Source: Lepeophtheirus salmonis (lineage: Eukaryota; Arthropoda; Copepoda; Siphonostomatoida; Caligidae). From it: a DNA stretch of 64,000 nt. Each line of letters starts with the position of its first letter. Position 1 is the first letter of the stretch. The notes below the pieces were generated by a model. It ran no database searches, was not told where the DNA came from, and saw nothing but the letters and a program-made list of their open reading frames with translations. This document shows positions 47,540 through 59,439 of this stretch, piece by piece. The DNA lies in assembly GCF_016086655.4 (NCBI RefSeq), contig NC_052131.2, positions 12,507,940 through 12,571,939 of the forward strand, given 5' to 3'. The translations under genes were made by a program, and so were the position numbers.

Positions 47540-48995
47540 GATAGTAGTTTTGTCATGATGTGATTTATAAATACCATAATTTTATTTAGTTTGGAAAAAA
47601 AAGTTTCCACATACCTAATTTAAATCAAATTTGTATCCTTGAGAAAAAATTTAGTGGAACGACCCATATGTGTGTGTACCTATAATAAAACAGATTGTAA
47701 CCTCTAGTAATTTAGAAATGATAGCATGTAGCACCCAGTTAAAAAAAAAAGGTTGTTCATAACCTTTGGAGGGTTAAAGTAGCTTGGAAGTATAAAATCT
47801 TTATACTTCTTGAGATGACGTTTTTAGGAATTATTATTTTCTTAAGGATAGATATTGAATGACATTTATTTTTTAAATACAATTGAATATAACATTTTGA
47901 AACTTAAGATAAGAACATGTATTTTCGACACAATACTTATTTGCAAATTTAGAACACACCCTGTAGTCACGAGCCTGTTTTCACCTTTTTGAAGTAATTG
48001 AAGTAAGAATACCATCTACTAATCACTCTTTCAACAAATTAACACACTAAGGATCCGATGTCCAAACTAAGTGTATTAAAATTCTAAGAATTATTTGTTG
48101 TGTAGGGTTTCTCAGTTCCCTAGAAATTGTCTTTGAGTGGGATCTAGGGATCCTGTTAGTAAATGATAAATACTATGAAGTTTAAGTATTTCTGCCTATT
48201 ATTTTAGGGTAGTTCAAATCTATAAGCCAATTGTAGAAAATAATACTACATGAGAAATATTTGCACAAAGCAGTAGTCGTAGCGAAATTTTTTTTTTTGT
48301 CCACTAGGGGGTTGAACTAGTTGAATAAGTCATAAGTGGAAATGACAGAAAATGATAAGGTGACGTCATCTGTAGGATCTTAAAAAGTGACATCTTACGT
48401 GGTGAAAAAGATGTCAGTACGACCAGGAATATTCTCAATTTAGCAGTCGCGTCACGTTAATACGTTTTAAAGCTTTAATTCTACGCATTTATTCCCAATT
48501 ATCATGCTCTTCATTTTTATAATGATCAATGCGCAGCTTGTTTGTTAGAACTTACGGGTACAACTTTTTCGAGAATTGTAAACCAATCCCACCTACCAAA
48601 AAAATTTAAATAATTTATGAGTTAGCTAATTTTGAGAGGATTATACATGCAGCCAAACCTTTATTAAGTGGCTAGGCAAAGTAAACTGAATAGGGGACAA
48701 CTTATTGCAGTTGACCTCACAAATCCTATTTTGTAACAATTTTAAATTTTGAAAACGGGATTTGATTATATAAATCGAAACTTAGGACTTAAGTATATGC
48801 ATCCTCATATATTTTGAATAAATACAGCTTCATTGGCTGAACATATAATGTATATAACGAAAGAAAACTGATAAATTATAGACTTTGCAATTCAAAATTT
48901 TGAGGTTTTACGTGACAGATTATAAAAATTATAATAGTAAATAGTATTTATAAAATATCAAATTTCAGCGAACATCTATTATTTTTTGACAAAGC
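47540..48995. other. AT-rich stretch; possible solo Tc1-type end
   Basis: No gene. On the minus strand CAGGGTGTGTTCT follows TA at 47965-47964; CAGGGTGT is a common Tc1/maT end and also starts the element at 12088. No partner end was found. 48335-48405 resembles 35770-35830 and carries TGACGTCA at 48361-48368. Confidence 0.35.
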
Positions 48996-48999
48996 TTAG

Positions 49000-49515
49000 A
49001 ATAGCATCAGAGAAGGAAAAAAAAAATCAACTTGTGCAGGTATCACCAACTGAGATTTCAAAACTAATTGGAGCACCAAGGAAGGCTGTTTATAATGTAA
49101 TAAATAAGTTGGAAAGAGGATAGGATTTTTGAAAAAAAGGATGGCAGAGGCAAAAAATCCATTATCAATGCAGATAACCTCAATAACATGCGCAATCATA
49201 CTAAAGATTTTGGAATCTCTCACACTGCAGCCAACCCAACAGTCTGATGGCAATGTAATCTTCCAGCAGGATAAATATACTACAAACAAGGCCAAAATCA
49301 CCTAATTATTTTTGGCCAAATCTTATTGATCAAATTCTGGTTGCATATTGAGATGAATAAATATAATAATATCTTAAGGGAAGTGTGTAGTCATTGAAGG
49401 CAGTTGTTGACCACGCCCTAATTTAAATGGATCCGGACTTCATCTGTTGCGTCTCTTTCTTTCAGAAAGTTACAACCATAGTAATTGCCGATGGTGACAT
49501 AGTTGAATAGAGTAA
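49000..49515 (+). mobile_element. Degenerate maT-like transposase
   Basis: The plus strand reads VSPTEISKLIGAPRKAVYNV, INKLERG (helix-turn-helix), then a frameshifted stretch. At 49255-49320 it reads VIFQQDKYTTNKAK, where the family has VFQQD-APAHTAK (second catalytic Asp, retained), followed by LFLAKSY for the usual FWPKDFWP. Near 49395 SLKAVVDHA, and at 49430-49508 MDPDFICCVSFFQKVTTIVI, ADGDIVE and a stop, match the C-terminus (DFI-TC-FR-RLEAVIAA-GG-IE). At about 510 bp it lacks more than half of a full transposase; stops are frequent. The open frame on the minus strand here is a shadow. Confidence 0.75.
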
Positions 49516-50080
49516 TAGCTGACGGTATTAGCGATAGTTTCATATTTTTTGTAAAATATAATATATGAAGCTATAAAGAAGAATATGCAAACTGTCTAAA
49601 TGTTTTGGTTTGACTCGTTATAATATATATATAATCTATAAATTCGTATTGATATTTTTCATCATACTTATATGATATTTATACCCAAAAAAAACTTATA
49701 TATTTTATCCTAATTAAAATCAATATTAATCATATAAATAATATATATATTAAGGAACGAAGAGAAAGTTAATGAATTCTCATATTGAACTTATTTGTTC
49801 AATTTAATACTAATGTATGATATATCCAATTCCTGGCACCATGAAATAAATCCTTGGTTAACAAATTGAATGTACAATCTTCATAATTGAACAAAAAATG
49901 CAGGATTTAGAAGGAAAAAAGTCAGTAAAAATAAAAAATAAAACATTTTCTGGATTTTTTTATTTTGGTAAAGTCGGAAAAGTTTATGAGTATTTTATAA
50001 AGTACTCGAGAGAACAAGAATTTCTTTGAAGTATCAACTGAGTTATAAAAGTGCAATGAGTCAATTTCTTGTTTCAGTCT
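49516..50080. other. AT-rich stretch without recognisable gene
   Basis: Nothing recognisable. Confidence 0.45.
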
Positions 50081-50084
50081 TATT

Positions 50085-50590
50085 CAACACTCAATCTGAC
50101 CAAAACCAATGAGTAGAGAGAGAACATCCACCAGCTTGTAGTCAGTTGCCATAATCAAGGTGATAGCTAAGACATTTCCACCAAGTTTTCCATCCCAAAA
50201 GCCTCTGTTCAAAGCATCATCACCAACTTCAAAAGAACTGGCCATGTCAAGAATCTTCTTTGACATCGTAGGAAGTCTGAGAGTTTGCCAAGAATCCAAC
50301 AACAACAACTCTCAAAATAATCCAGCAGGGTTTGAATGCAACAGGAACTTTAGATGGACGATCAACTGTGCAAAGGGTTTTGCACAAGAATGGGATTTGG
50401 GGTTGTGTTACAAGAAATACTCCATTTCTCAAGAGTTGGCACATAAAAGCTAGGATGAAGTATATCAATGACCAAAAAGATGATGAACTGAACTTCTGGC
50501 GCACTTTTTTTACGTTTTTTGTACAAGGATTAAACTGCAAACCAAATTTAATTCAATTATATGATGTAGCGTCAGAAATCTTTGTAAACT
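50085..50590 (+). mobile_element. Tc1-like transposase, 5' half, frameshifted
   Basis: Around 50170-50285 the plus strand reads ISTKFSIPKASVQSIITNFK, RTGHVKNLL, a stop, HRRKSESLPRIQ. This is the paired-like helix-turn-helix and GRPR-type linker of a Tc1-like transposase. In the next frame from 50340 it reads GTLDGRSTVQRVLHKNGIWG, CVTRNTPFLKSWHIKARMKY, INDQKDDELNFWRTFF, the second helix-turn-helix and the stretch leading to the first catalytic Asp (normally FW--VLWSDE). The Asp motif is replaced by FTFFVQGLN, and nothing of the catalytic domain follows clearly. At least one frameshift and a 3' truncation make it inactive. It belongs to the Tc1 branch, unlike the maT-like copies. Confidence 0.82.
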
Positions 50591-50984
50591 GATCGAAAAA
50601 TGACCCTTTTGGCTCAATTACTTGGAGCTTGTTCGACTTAGATGCGCCAAAATTTACAACAACAAACCATACATATATGACTATTTACTTAGAGATTATA
50701 TTCAAGAGTCATTTTTCCTCAAATTGCACTTTAATCCAACCCATTTGATGTTGGAACTGTTCTTATAGGCAATATAATGAAAAAAATCGAGTTTAGTTAT
50801 AAATTAAGAAGATTAGACTAAATAAATTTCTCTTATACCTTTTTAAATGTTGATATTATTTACTTTCAGTTGATATTATAAGATTTGTATTATAGATCAC
50901 TGATCAATAATAATTTATTCTCCAAAGCTGTTATCACTATTCTTCAAAAGAGAATATCTAAGAATAATATAATCACTTGTACGA
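50591..50984. other. AT-rich stretch without recognisable gene
   Basis: Possibly decayed 3' part of the Tc1-like element; nothing can be assigned. Confidence 0.35.
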
Positions 50985-51250
50985 GTGCTCATAAAAAAGA
51001 CGGAGAGTAACACTGAGGATTTATTATTGGAGTTATAAGTGTGAATCCTTGTTGAGTTCAGAGTAGAAATGAGGATCGATATTCGAGTAATTCGCTAACT
51101 ATGTACTTGATAGATATGGAGCGGGATTTGTGCTTATTCCCTTCATCTCATAGTTGATCATAGATAGTTTATCAAATAAAACCTTAGCAAGCTGCTTTTC
51201 TCCTAAACATTCTTCAAATAGTCAGGACTAGCCTGTCATTTTTCTGTATA
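50985..51250 (+). repeat. Copy of dispersed repeat family A
   Basis: 'acgagtgctcataaaaaaga', 'cggagagtaacactgaggat', 'aatccttgttgagttcagag', 'gaggatcgatattcgagtaa', 'gatatggagcgggatttgtg', 'cccttcatctcata', 'ctaaacattcttcaaatagt', 'caggactagcctgtcatttt'. It aligns end to end with 20035-20330 and with the other copies. Confidence 0.7.
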
Positions 51251-52125
51251 TGGGCAGTTCATATTTTCTACAACTGTATAGATTATACAATTTTATTCTA
51301 ACACGCTAAAAATGTACTCATTTCACTACTCTACCAATTTATCAAAGAAATATCAACAAAAGTGATGGATGTATTGGTAAAAAAATATCTGATATAAAAT
51401 TGGAATTTTGTAGCTTTTTTTATGTTTGAGCGAACGTGCCTCGAACAACTGTCCTCAGTCTCCCCTACATATAGGTGCATGTAGGTATATGGCATTAATA
51501 TCAAAGTATTACATGTATTTACAACATTACACAGTCATACATATATTTACACTGGGCAACGTGTATTGATGTGTTGTATATTTAATTATCTAACTTGTAC
51601 ATGTATGGTATGGTATTATGTACATACGTTGAGTCCTTATTTGGAACTTAATCTTGAGGCTTTAAAAATGTGGGTAAAGAAAGAATTGGGACAAAGAATT
51701 TGTGGTTCTATGTGTTCATTTGAATGTAGATCCAGTATTCATACTGCATTTTTATTATTTTTTTATTTGTATTCCCTTCATATTGTTGTTTGATTGATTG
51801 ATAGATGGATTGAAGTGGTTATAATACTAAATAGATACTTAATCATACTTATATCACATGTCTTTGTCATTTCAGTCACCAAAAAGTGTATATCCTTACA
51901 ACGGTAATGTACTTTGTACATATTAATAGTGTTGGGTAGGTACTTATTTATTTGGCTATGTCCAACCGGTCCTTGAGACAGATTTTTAAGAATTTCAGAA
52001 CCACAATAATTAAAAAAACGAAGAAATGAAGTTGAATGACGTTATCAAGGACGTAACTTTATCAGTTTTAAGGACATAACTGGACAGGAACAATACTTAA
52101 CTGGACGGGACTGCAGTCTTCATTT
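51251..52125. other. AT-rich stretch; possible family C relic
   Basis: The open frame 51566-51793 has no motif. 51955-52010 ('ccaaccggtccttgagacag') has family C-like words. Nothing else is seen. Confidence 0.4.
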
Positions 52126-52129
52126 CTAA

Positions 52130-52690
52130 CCAAAGATCGAAATTGTATCTCGTAACTCTTCTTTCAAAAATATACAGAAAAAGGCCCAAAATCTTTTGGT
52201 AGTTAAAAAAATTTTCCTACTATTGAGCTATTATTTAATAACTGTTTAAAATTGTTTACCAGCTTAAAAGAGTCCATTCAAATCCAGCCAAACAACTCTT
52301 AGAACACTGTTTGGAGAAAATAAACAGAAAAATCGATAGCTGATAACAAACTACAATGTAATTTTTTAAAGTTAGTGACGTAATACCGTGATATACCTTC
52401 CAGGCCTACCACATCTTTAATTTTAAAGGTTGTATCTTGTAACATTTATGTTCAAAATTAGTAGAGATAAAAAGTCCAAAATCAGTAAGTAGTGTTTAGC
52501 CAAGGTTTCCCAACTATGGGGTTATTATGCAATAATTGTAGGGAATTATTCATAGCTTTACAAGAGCTAATTTAAATTAGCCATAGAATCAATATTCAAA
52601 ACTTTAGATTATTACAAAACAAACCTGAAAAATCGACAGAACACAACAAAATTGAATATTTATGATAGGGAGGTTACGCTGTGAATCGTG
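52130..52690 (+). repeat. Dispersed repeat family B, two units in a row
   Basis: Unit one 52130-52400: 'tcgtaactcttctttcaaaa', 'ggcccaaaatcttttggtag', 'actattgagctattatttaa', 'gaaaaatcgatagctgataa'. Unit two 52425-52690: 'tgtatcttgtaacatttatg', 'aaagtccaaaatcagtaagt', 'tagggaattattcatagctt', 'tacaagagctaatttaaatt', 'gaaaaatcgacagaacacaa'. The pairing of two units repeats the arrangement at 36535-36945. Confidence 0.65.
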
Positions 52691-55035
52691 GTATACCTAC
52701 TGTGATGGTTTCCATAAAAACGATTCCTATCTTTTTTTTCCCGGAAGCCGATTTTCTTCTTCTTGTGCTCTTTGTTTGCGTTCTGAACGTTGATTGGTTG
52801 AACTTGAATTTGTTTTTCTTATGCTTTGAGCAATTTGTTAATATTAAATCAAAAATAATTGCACAAGAGTTGGAAATAAGTGGCTATTTCCGATTTGTTA
52901 GAAGTATTTTTTTTAAATTCTCTTTTTGAGAGATACAATGAAATATTACGTATATTAATATTGTTTCGTAAAAACGAAAATGTTCTTAAAAAAATTATCG
53001 TCATTTGTATTAAGAAAGTTAATATATTCTATGATCAGATAAGAAATTTGGACATTCCCAACTAAAATATATATATAATTTTATAATTTAATTGGTACAT
53101 TGCAATAATTCCTTATTCGTAAGGATTTGTTTCCGCCTTATGTGCAATTATATAAAGAAAAAATATTTGTGGCAAATTATCCGCATTTATTTAATTGTGT
53201 TTATTCAAAATAAAAGTTGGTTTTAAGTATACATTTTGGACTAAAAGGAGAATTATAAAAAGTATGTAAATTGGTAATTGAAACGATGTCTTTCAATAGT
53301 TAATACAATTATTTAGAACTGGGGACTAAGTAAGTGCAACTTGAATAGGAAATAACAATGCAACTACAGTCTAAACTTGAACAAGATTTGAGGCTTGAGA
53401 TATTTATCATTGCTTAAGTGCCAATTTTCTATTTATATATTTGAAATTTAACATAGAGTATAACTTCATTAGAGCTTGAGACTTATTCTTAAGAGCCTTA
53501 AGTCTTCAAACCTAAGACTCAAGTTTAAAAGTCCCCTGACTCTTTTTGAACTCTAAATAATAAGAACAGTACAAATAACTTTTTATTTTAAATGTATAAC
53601 ATCAAATGAACTCAAAACTAGAATGGGCACTCCCCCTAGAATTATTTTGTACTATGAGTAATGTATTTCAACTTTTACCAAAGTTGTGGTCAATTATGGA
53701 TATTTAATTCATTTTGTTGTGTGACTCTTACGTTGACCACTTTATCTTACTGTTAACATGTATAATCTTCATACAAAGTGTTACCAAAATCGGTCAGTAA
53801 CTTTTCCATAATCCATTTTCAAACAAACTAAAAAATAAACTGAGGTAATTAAAAAATCTTTGTTTATCTTCGTTGTTGAATATAATTAAAAAGTATCATT
53901 TAAGGTTAATAGATAAAAAGAGATTTTCGATATATAAGTATCGAATTGTAAAAAGAAAAACTATGATTCCTCGGAACAAAGAGGATTTGTACAGTGATTG
54001 TAATTATTGTATTGGAATCATGTATAACCATAGGATATACTAACAAGGGATGGAACAGCAAAAATAAACAACTACATTAGCCATTATAACAAACATGGCT
54101 ACGCTCAATAAATAACTCATCCATTTTTATTTGGATATCGAGAAATGGGATCAATAATTAGATTGATAACGATTTGTAACCAATAATCAAATATAAATGA
54201 TTAAAAAAAAACTGGGAAAATAACATTCATAGAAAATGATGTTTTAATTTTTATTAGATTTTCATAAACTAAGAAATATTCACAATGCACTATTCAATTT
54301 TTATATTTTCTTTGATTAGTAGTACAATTTATCAAAATTAAAGATTTTCCGCTGATTACTTTGCCGAACATAATCCCAGTTGTCTCTAAGATTTTTAGTA
54401 CATATTATTATGATAGAACTTAAATATCAGTGTTTCTCATTGACCTTATGTAGTATTCAACGCAGCTTTTAAGTATTTTATCATTCTTATAGCCATTTAA
54501 TGAAGTTACATCAAGATTGATTGTAAGTTAGTCCATTGCATCTATTAAAAGTAGCAACTATGTGTCCTAAGATGGCGTCGCCTTCAATTATGATGGAATT
54601 TATTACGTCAGTAAAAACAATTTATAGGAAAAAACAAGGTTGTTAAAAAAGTAGAATATAAATAAATGGACATTAATTTTTATTTACCTAGATGTCATAT
54701 TACTTTTTTTATATAAATGCAATTTTATGAAGAAAATCAAGTATTTTTGTACAATGCATAAAGACAAGACCTGTTTTATCCATCACATATTATTATTGTT
54801 CTTTAAAAAAATAACACGAACAAAAATATGTATGTATTTACACATTACATAATTATTTACCATCTATTATGTATTTTTTGAGCAGATGTGGTTGATGTAC
54901 TTCAAATTAAAACATAAGAGAATTATATTTTTTTGTCAATACGGAAGTTTTTAATTTTTTTTAAGAGTAAAATTAAAGAATTATACATAGAAAAAGAGAC
55001 AAGATCTTAGGGGCTTATAGTTGGTATTTTTCGTG
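52691..55035. other. Long AT-rich stretch without recognisable gene
   Basis: Two open frames (52681-52929 and 52880-53065) are hydrophobic or AT-driven and lack motifs. 54571-54633 aligns with 44250-44312. I see no gene. Confidence 0.45.
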
Positions 55036-55040
55036 CCCGT

Positions 55041-55090
55041 AGGAAAATTGCTTTCCGAAAAATTGCCATCAGCTGAAAAATTGGCCACAA
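55041..55090 (+). repeat. Short-period imperfect array of GAAAAATTGCC-like words
   Basis: Three successive variants: aggaaaattgctttcc, gaaaaattgccatcagct, gaaaaattggccacaac, with a spacing of about 17-18 bases. Confidence 0.45.
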
Positions 55091-55570
55091 CACTACATTT
55101 ATAGTTCTTTATCAACCGATCCGTCTGAACCCTTTAAGTATACGTTGATAGCTTTCCCATCTGCAGATGTAGGTTAAAAACCAACTGCCGCCCCTTCAAA
55201 TAACTTTCAATCGCTAATTATTCAGGTCAACCGATTGTGCAGTATAATTTTGTGGCTTCGTGGTAGTTTAAAACCACCACCTCTTCTTCAAGAACCATTA
55301 TATACCCTTCCTAATTTTCCAATACGTTTTTGCAATGGCAGCATTGAAGTATGTTAGCTTAATATATGTCGCTTTTTCTGATTTTTTCAAAAACGCTGAT
55401 TGGTGGAGGAATATGTATAGAGTATAGTTCGGGCCATTTTTAAAAGAATGCAATTTCCAATGACCAAATTCCTCCGGGCAATCTTCCTAGAACCGGTATT
55501 TCAATACATAAAATTGAGAAATTTTGAATAAATATTGATGAATATTCATCAAATGCCTTTAAAAATATAA
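55091..55570. other. Unassigned stretch, somewhat richer in G and C
   Basis: No frame or element is recognised, though 55100-55400 is less AT-rich than the surroundings and may be the interior of an unknown repeat. Confidence 0.35.
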
Positions 55571-55572
55571 AA

Positions 55573-56405
55573 AGGCTTAAGTCCACTAAAATCTCAACAC
55601 TTCGAATTTTAAACATCATCATGATATAATTTATTAATTAACAACAATATAATTTCAACAAAATTAATACTATAAATATATGTGTGTCTGAGCTCTCTGA
55701 ATCATTAATGTAGCAGCCCTTAGCAGTAATGATGGCTTCCAAACGGTGGCAAAAGATCTGGTACCCGCTGTATATGTAGACCTATGTCATGGCGTCCCAG
55801 TGGCTTTAAGAGCCTCGGTGTTTGGATTACGGACACTGAAGGACTTCCCCTCAACGTTTACTCAAAAGGTATAGTGGAGAGAGTTAGCATCAGGACTTTA
55901 GGGGGTCAAAAGTATCAAAAAAGAGTACAAAAGAACTCAAAAGAATCTTTTAACAAAGGAGATTGGTTTCTTTCATTGCCTGTGTCAAAAGTGGCATCTC
56001 CATCCTCACAAGACTTCTTCACCCACTTTTTTGATAGGTCTCTGAAGAGTCTGGTATGAAACCACGAGATGACTTTCATGGACCCTCATGGACTTGAGAG
56101 AATTGGCCTGGGCTGTTTTCTTTAACTCCTCTGGGTCCAGTTTTTCCTTTTTGAGAGAGCCCTTATTCCTCTCCAACGTTTCGGAATTGCTGAAGGTGTA
56201 GACAGAGGTCCTGGATGGAAATTCGTTGATCAGGTTAAAGTGTCATTTTTTTGAATTGTACATAAGCTAGAGACCCTACACTTTGGAAATAAGATTATAT
56301 AAATGTGTAATAACATATTTTTAATAATTTTAAGGGTCATAAATATAATATAACTAATTAATCGAGGGATATATTTTTGATAGACATCTAAGATTTAAGT
56401 CCTAT
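55573..56405 (-). mobile_element. Core-deleted maT-like element, family shared with 15.4 and 43.0 kb
   Basis: On the minus strand the leader 'aaaaaatgacactttaacc' matches 15570, followed by EFPSRTSVYTFSNSETLERN, KGSLKKEKLDPEELKKTAQA, NSLKSMRVHESHLVVSYQTL and QRPIKKVGEEVL. After stops, SFVKRFF, VLLYSF and ILLTP correspond to the stretch also seen at 43440-43490. About 150 bases of unclear sequence are followed by YQIFCHRLEAIITAKGCYIN, the family C-terminus. Candidate inverted repeats are 'aggacttaaatctta' on the minus strand at 56402-56388 and 'aagtccactaaaatctc' on the plus strand at 55576-55592. The catalytic core is missing. The family call is secure, the ends less so. Confidence 0.78.
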
Positions 56406-56890
56406 TCTTTGTTGGTCGAATTTTTGCATCCTATTGAGTAAGCATTTTCTTTAATATGATTTATTTTTAATATTCTTACAAAACTTGATCGTTTAAGCCT
56501 CCAAAATTGAACATGAAAACTTCCCAAAGAGGCAGTTCATTAAATAAAACTAGCAATAATAAATTCCTATAGTTTTTTGATTAAATACAAAGGATGAATT
56601 GTATGGGGTTTTTTTTGCAAGTGGTAGTACTTGTTGTCAAAATTAATACACATCTTTTAAATATAAATTCTTTCACAACCATCTTAGAACAAGAATAGCA
56701 ACTTCACATAATAGCTATTGTCTAAAATTACTTATAATAATCTCTGACGTAATATAAATAATTTTGACAGTTTATTTTGTATATACAGATTTTTTAATAG
56801 AAATTTAATGGATAAAATAATTAAATAATACATTCTGTCAAAATAGTATATTTTTGTAGAGTCTTAAATAAAAAAGATTTAATCTTATTA
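56406..56890. other. AT-rich stretch without recognisable gene
   Basis: Nothing recognisable. Confidence 0.45.
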
Positions 56891-56899
56891 AGGCACTGT

Positions 56900-56992
56900 G
56901 AAAGGCTTTTGGACACAAAACAAACGCTGGATACAATCTTAAAGTAGGACAAAATCTTCTACGGAGAAAACTACCGCAGGACGAACAGGGTT
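56900..56992 (+). repeat. Short-period imperfect array of GGACAAAATC-like words
   Basis: Successive variants: gaaaggcttttggac, acaaaacaaacgctgg, atacaatcttaaagtagg, acaaaatcttctacgg, agaaaactaccgcagg, acgaacaggg, spaced 15-20 bases. The minus-strand open frame at 56838-57068 across it is probably a by-product. Confidence 0.45.
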
Positions 56993-56999
56993 GGTACAA

Positions 57000-59215
57000 G
57001 AAAAAAATTTCTTGAGGGGAATATGCTTTATGACCTGTAATAAATATGTATAATTTCTTGTTGACCACCTAGGACTACCTCCGATTTCATTATGTTTATG
57101 TCACTAATTGTCACAGTTGGGAGAAAAAGTAAGAAAATCCAAGAACATGAGGGGTTTGATGCAACCTAATACACATAAAAAGCTGTGTTTAATTTTCGGA
57201 ATGATAAAAGGACCATTTTAATTAGTCTTTTTCATTAACATCAGGTTTTGCAAAAAGGGCATTCACATAGTAATATATTTTGACACGCCCTCTTTGCTGT
57301 ACCGGTATGGTAGACGGTTTTGATACACACATCACGTATAAAGGAAAATGGACATAGGCTTAGCAGACACTCTTGCATAACTGGATGCAGATCGCAAATT
57401 TGATACCTGTATGCAAATTAAGACCCACAAACCAACATAAAATGCAATCTAAGAACTTTTTAATATATATGAATATAACGGAAGAGTTACTTTGTCGAAC
57501 CCTTGTAAGGTCAAAATGCATTTAAACCAAAAAATGTATGTAGTTTGCCATGACTGGGATGGAATGAGCATTGAGATGTGATAAAATGTCTTGCAGATAA
57601 ATAAGTGAATTTTGCAAATAATTTAACTCATTCCAAATTCAATTAACTTGAGGGTTATTGGAAAATTTTCATACTATAGAGATACAACGCTAAAAATTAC
57701 AAATTTTGCATATTATTATGATTTTAAAAGGATAATCAATATCATTTTTTTATTGTAATTATTATCTAATATTCAAACAATAGGTCATAGATCTCTCAAC
57801 TACAATTCATGACTAACCTTACAAAAAAAAAAAATATTTAACTAAGCATGTGAACACTGCGTTTAGGTATAATTTTAGAGTCGTATACATTATAATTATT
57901 CTAAAACAGTTTATGCTACCTCAGGAGACAGTGGCATCATTTTTGTACCCATCGATTTTTACTTGTTCTAAAATGTACTCCGACATTTTTCGATTCATTC
58001 TTTTGGTGTTTTTCAGTTTCTTATAAAAAACTATCTTTTGTTAGGCAGCATAGTTTTGAAACTTGGGTAGGGGCATTTTCGATACGAGCAGTACATGAAC
58101 GAAATTGTAATACGAGCGTCATTCTAGTGTTTGCTTTCTATTATCCTCTTCCAAAAAAAGTTGAGAAAATTAATTAAATCTTTTTATAAATTTTGAAATA
58201 ATTTTGTAAGCAAATTTACATTACTTAAAAATAGATGGGATCATTTTTGACACTTGTAGTCTGTGAATAAAGACGCTACGCGATTGTCGTTGTAGTGATA
58301 AATCACAATGAATCAACTCAGAAAACTCTAACATTATGTATGTGATTCATAAACGTTTCCAAAATTTATGTATTCGGAATCTAATATGTATATGTTTTTA
58401 TGAAGCATGAGGAGTTATTTTTATAAAAAGAGTAATATGGGGTTTAGTTACGGGCAAGTTAATTTTTAGCCCAATTACACCCGAAAACAATACAACACTA
58501 CCAAAAATTAGCTTTTTCATCACATACTTTGTATTTAATTATTTTTTTTACGGATAAGATTTGTTTATGGAATTTTCTCTAAGTAAAGATTATAAAAACA
58601 AATATTAGTAGCCCAAAACAATGTTTATTTACCCAGTGATCAAACTTGAAGCACTAGGTTTTGGAGTTGGACTGGTTTTGAGAGAGAATGGATGGTATGT
58701 TTTATAAGGATTTGAATCGGTTCGTTCAGAGTTTTTAGTCTTCTAGTCTAAAACATTTGCAAAATAATCTTGAAATTATTATTCAATTACAAATATTTTT
58801 CTAGAAGTAGGAAGTTATTTAACACTTTTAATATAAATAAATTTTTTTCTATTTAAACTAAAATATAAGTAAATATTTTCGCTAAGAAATCAGATAATTA
58901 AATGATACCTTGATGTACCCCTGATCCAACTATGAAATAATTTTTCATTTTTTATAGCTAACCTATGGAAAAATATATTATCTGGCTTTGGATTGCCAGA
59001 GTAACCTGATTAGAGCACAACATATAGTAAGCATTGATGTCAATTGATTATAAATACTGAATTCTGATCCAATAATAATTAAATTAACCACTTTAATTCC
59101 TTACAGACCCATTTCTTTTATTCTACTGATAACCATTAGGTAGACAATAGTAATAATATTCCCTTACAAAAGTAGGCATCAAATATTGGTCATAAGTTTC
59201 CTGTTTTATATGCCC
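57000..59215. other. Long AT-rich stretch without recognisable gene
   Basis: No open frame of note. 57280-57420 is less AT-rich but no family is recognised. Confidence 0.45.
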
Positions 59216-59219
59216 TAAC

Positions 59220-59330
59220 ATCAATCCAAGACCACACCAAACTTCTTCAAAGAATCGAATTAGTTTGGCGCAATATTAGCCTCAGACCGGTCTAGGACTT
59301 TCAAATCTAAAATCTATTTATAATACGAAA
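59220..59330 (+). repeat. Partial copy of dispersed repeat family C
   Basis: 'cttcttcaaagaatcgaatt', 'agtttggcgcaatattagcc', 'tcagaccggtctaggacttt' and 'caaatctaaaatc' align with 1575-1660 and 38855-38930. Confidence 0.55.
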
Positions 59331-59439
59331 TCATTGGAAATTTTAAAATAGAGATCAGATGAAATCCAAGTAACCTAGCAGCTCGAAGAACAACTAAGCC
59401 ATGAAGTTTTAGATTATAAACTTCATTAGCTTTATTGTA

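Noticed and set aside
52681..53065. Hydrophobic open frames as a membrane protein
   Set aside because: Phe/Leu/Ile-rich translation expected from T-rich DNA; no start context, homolog or conserved motif could be named.
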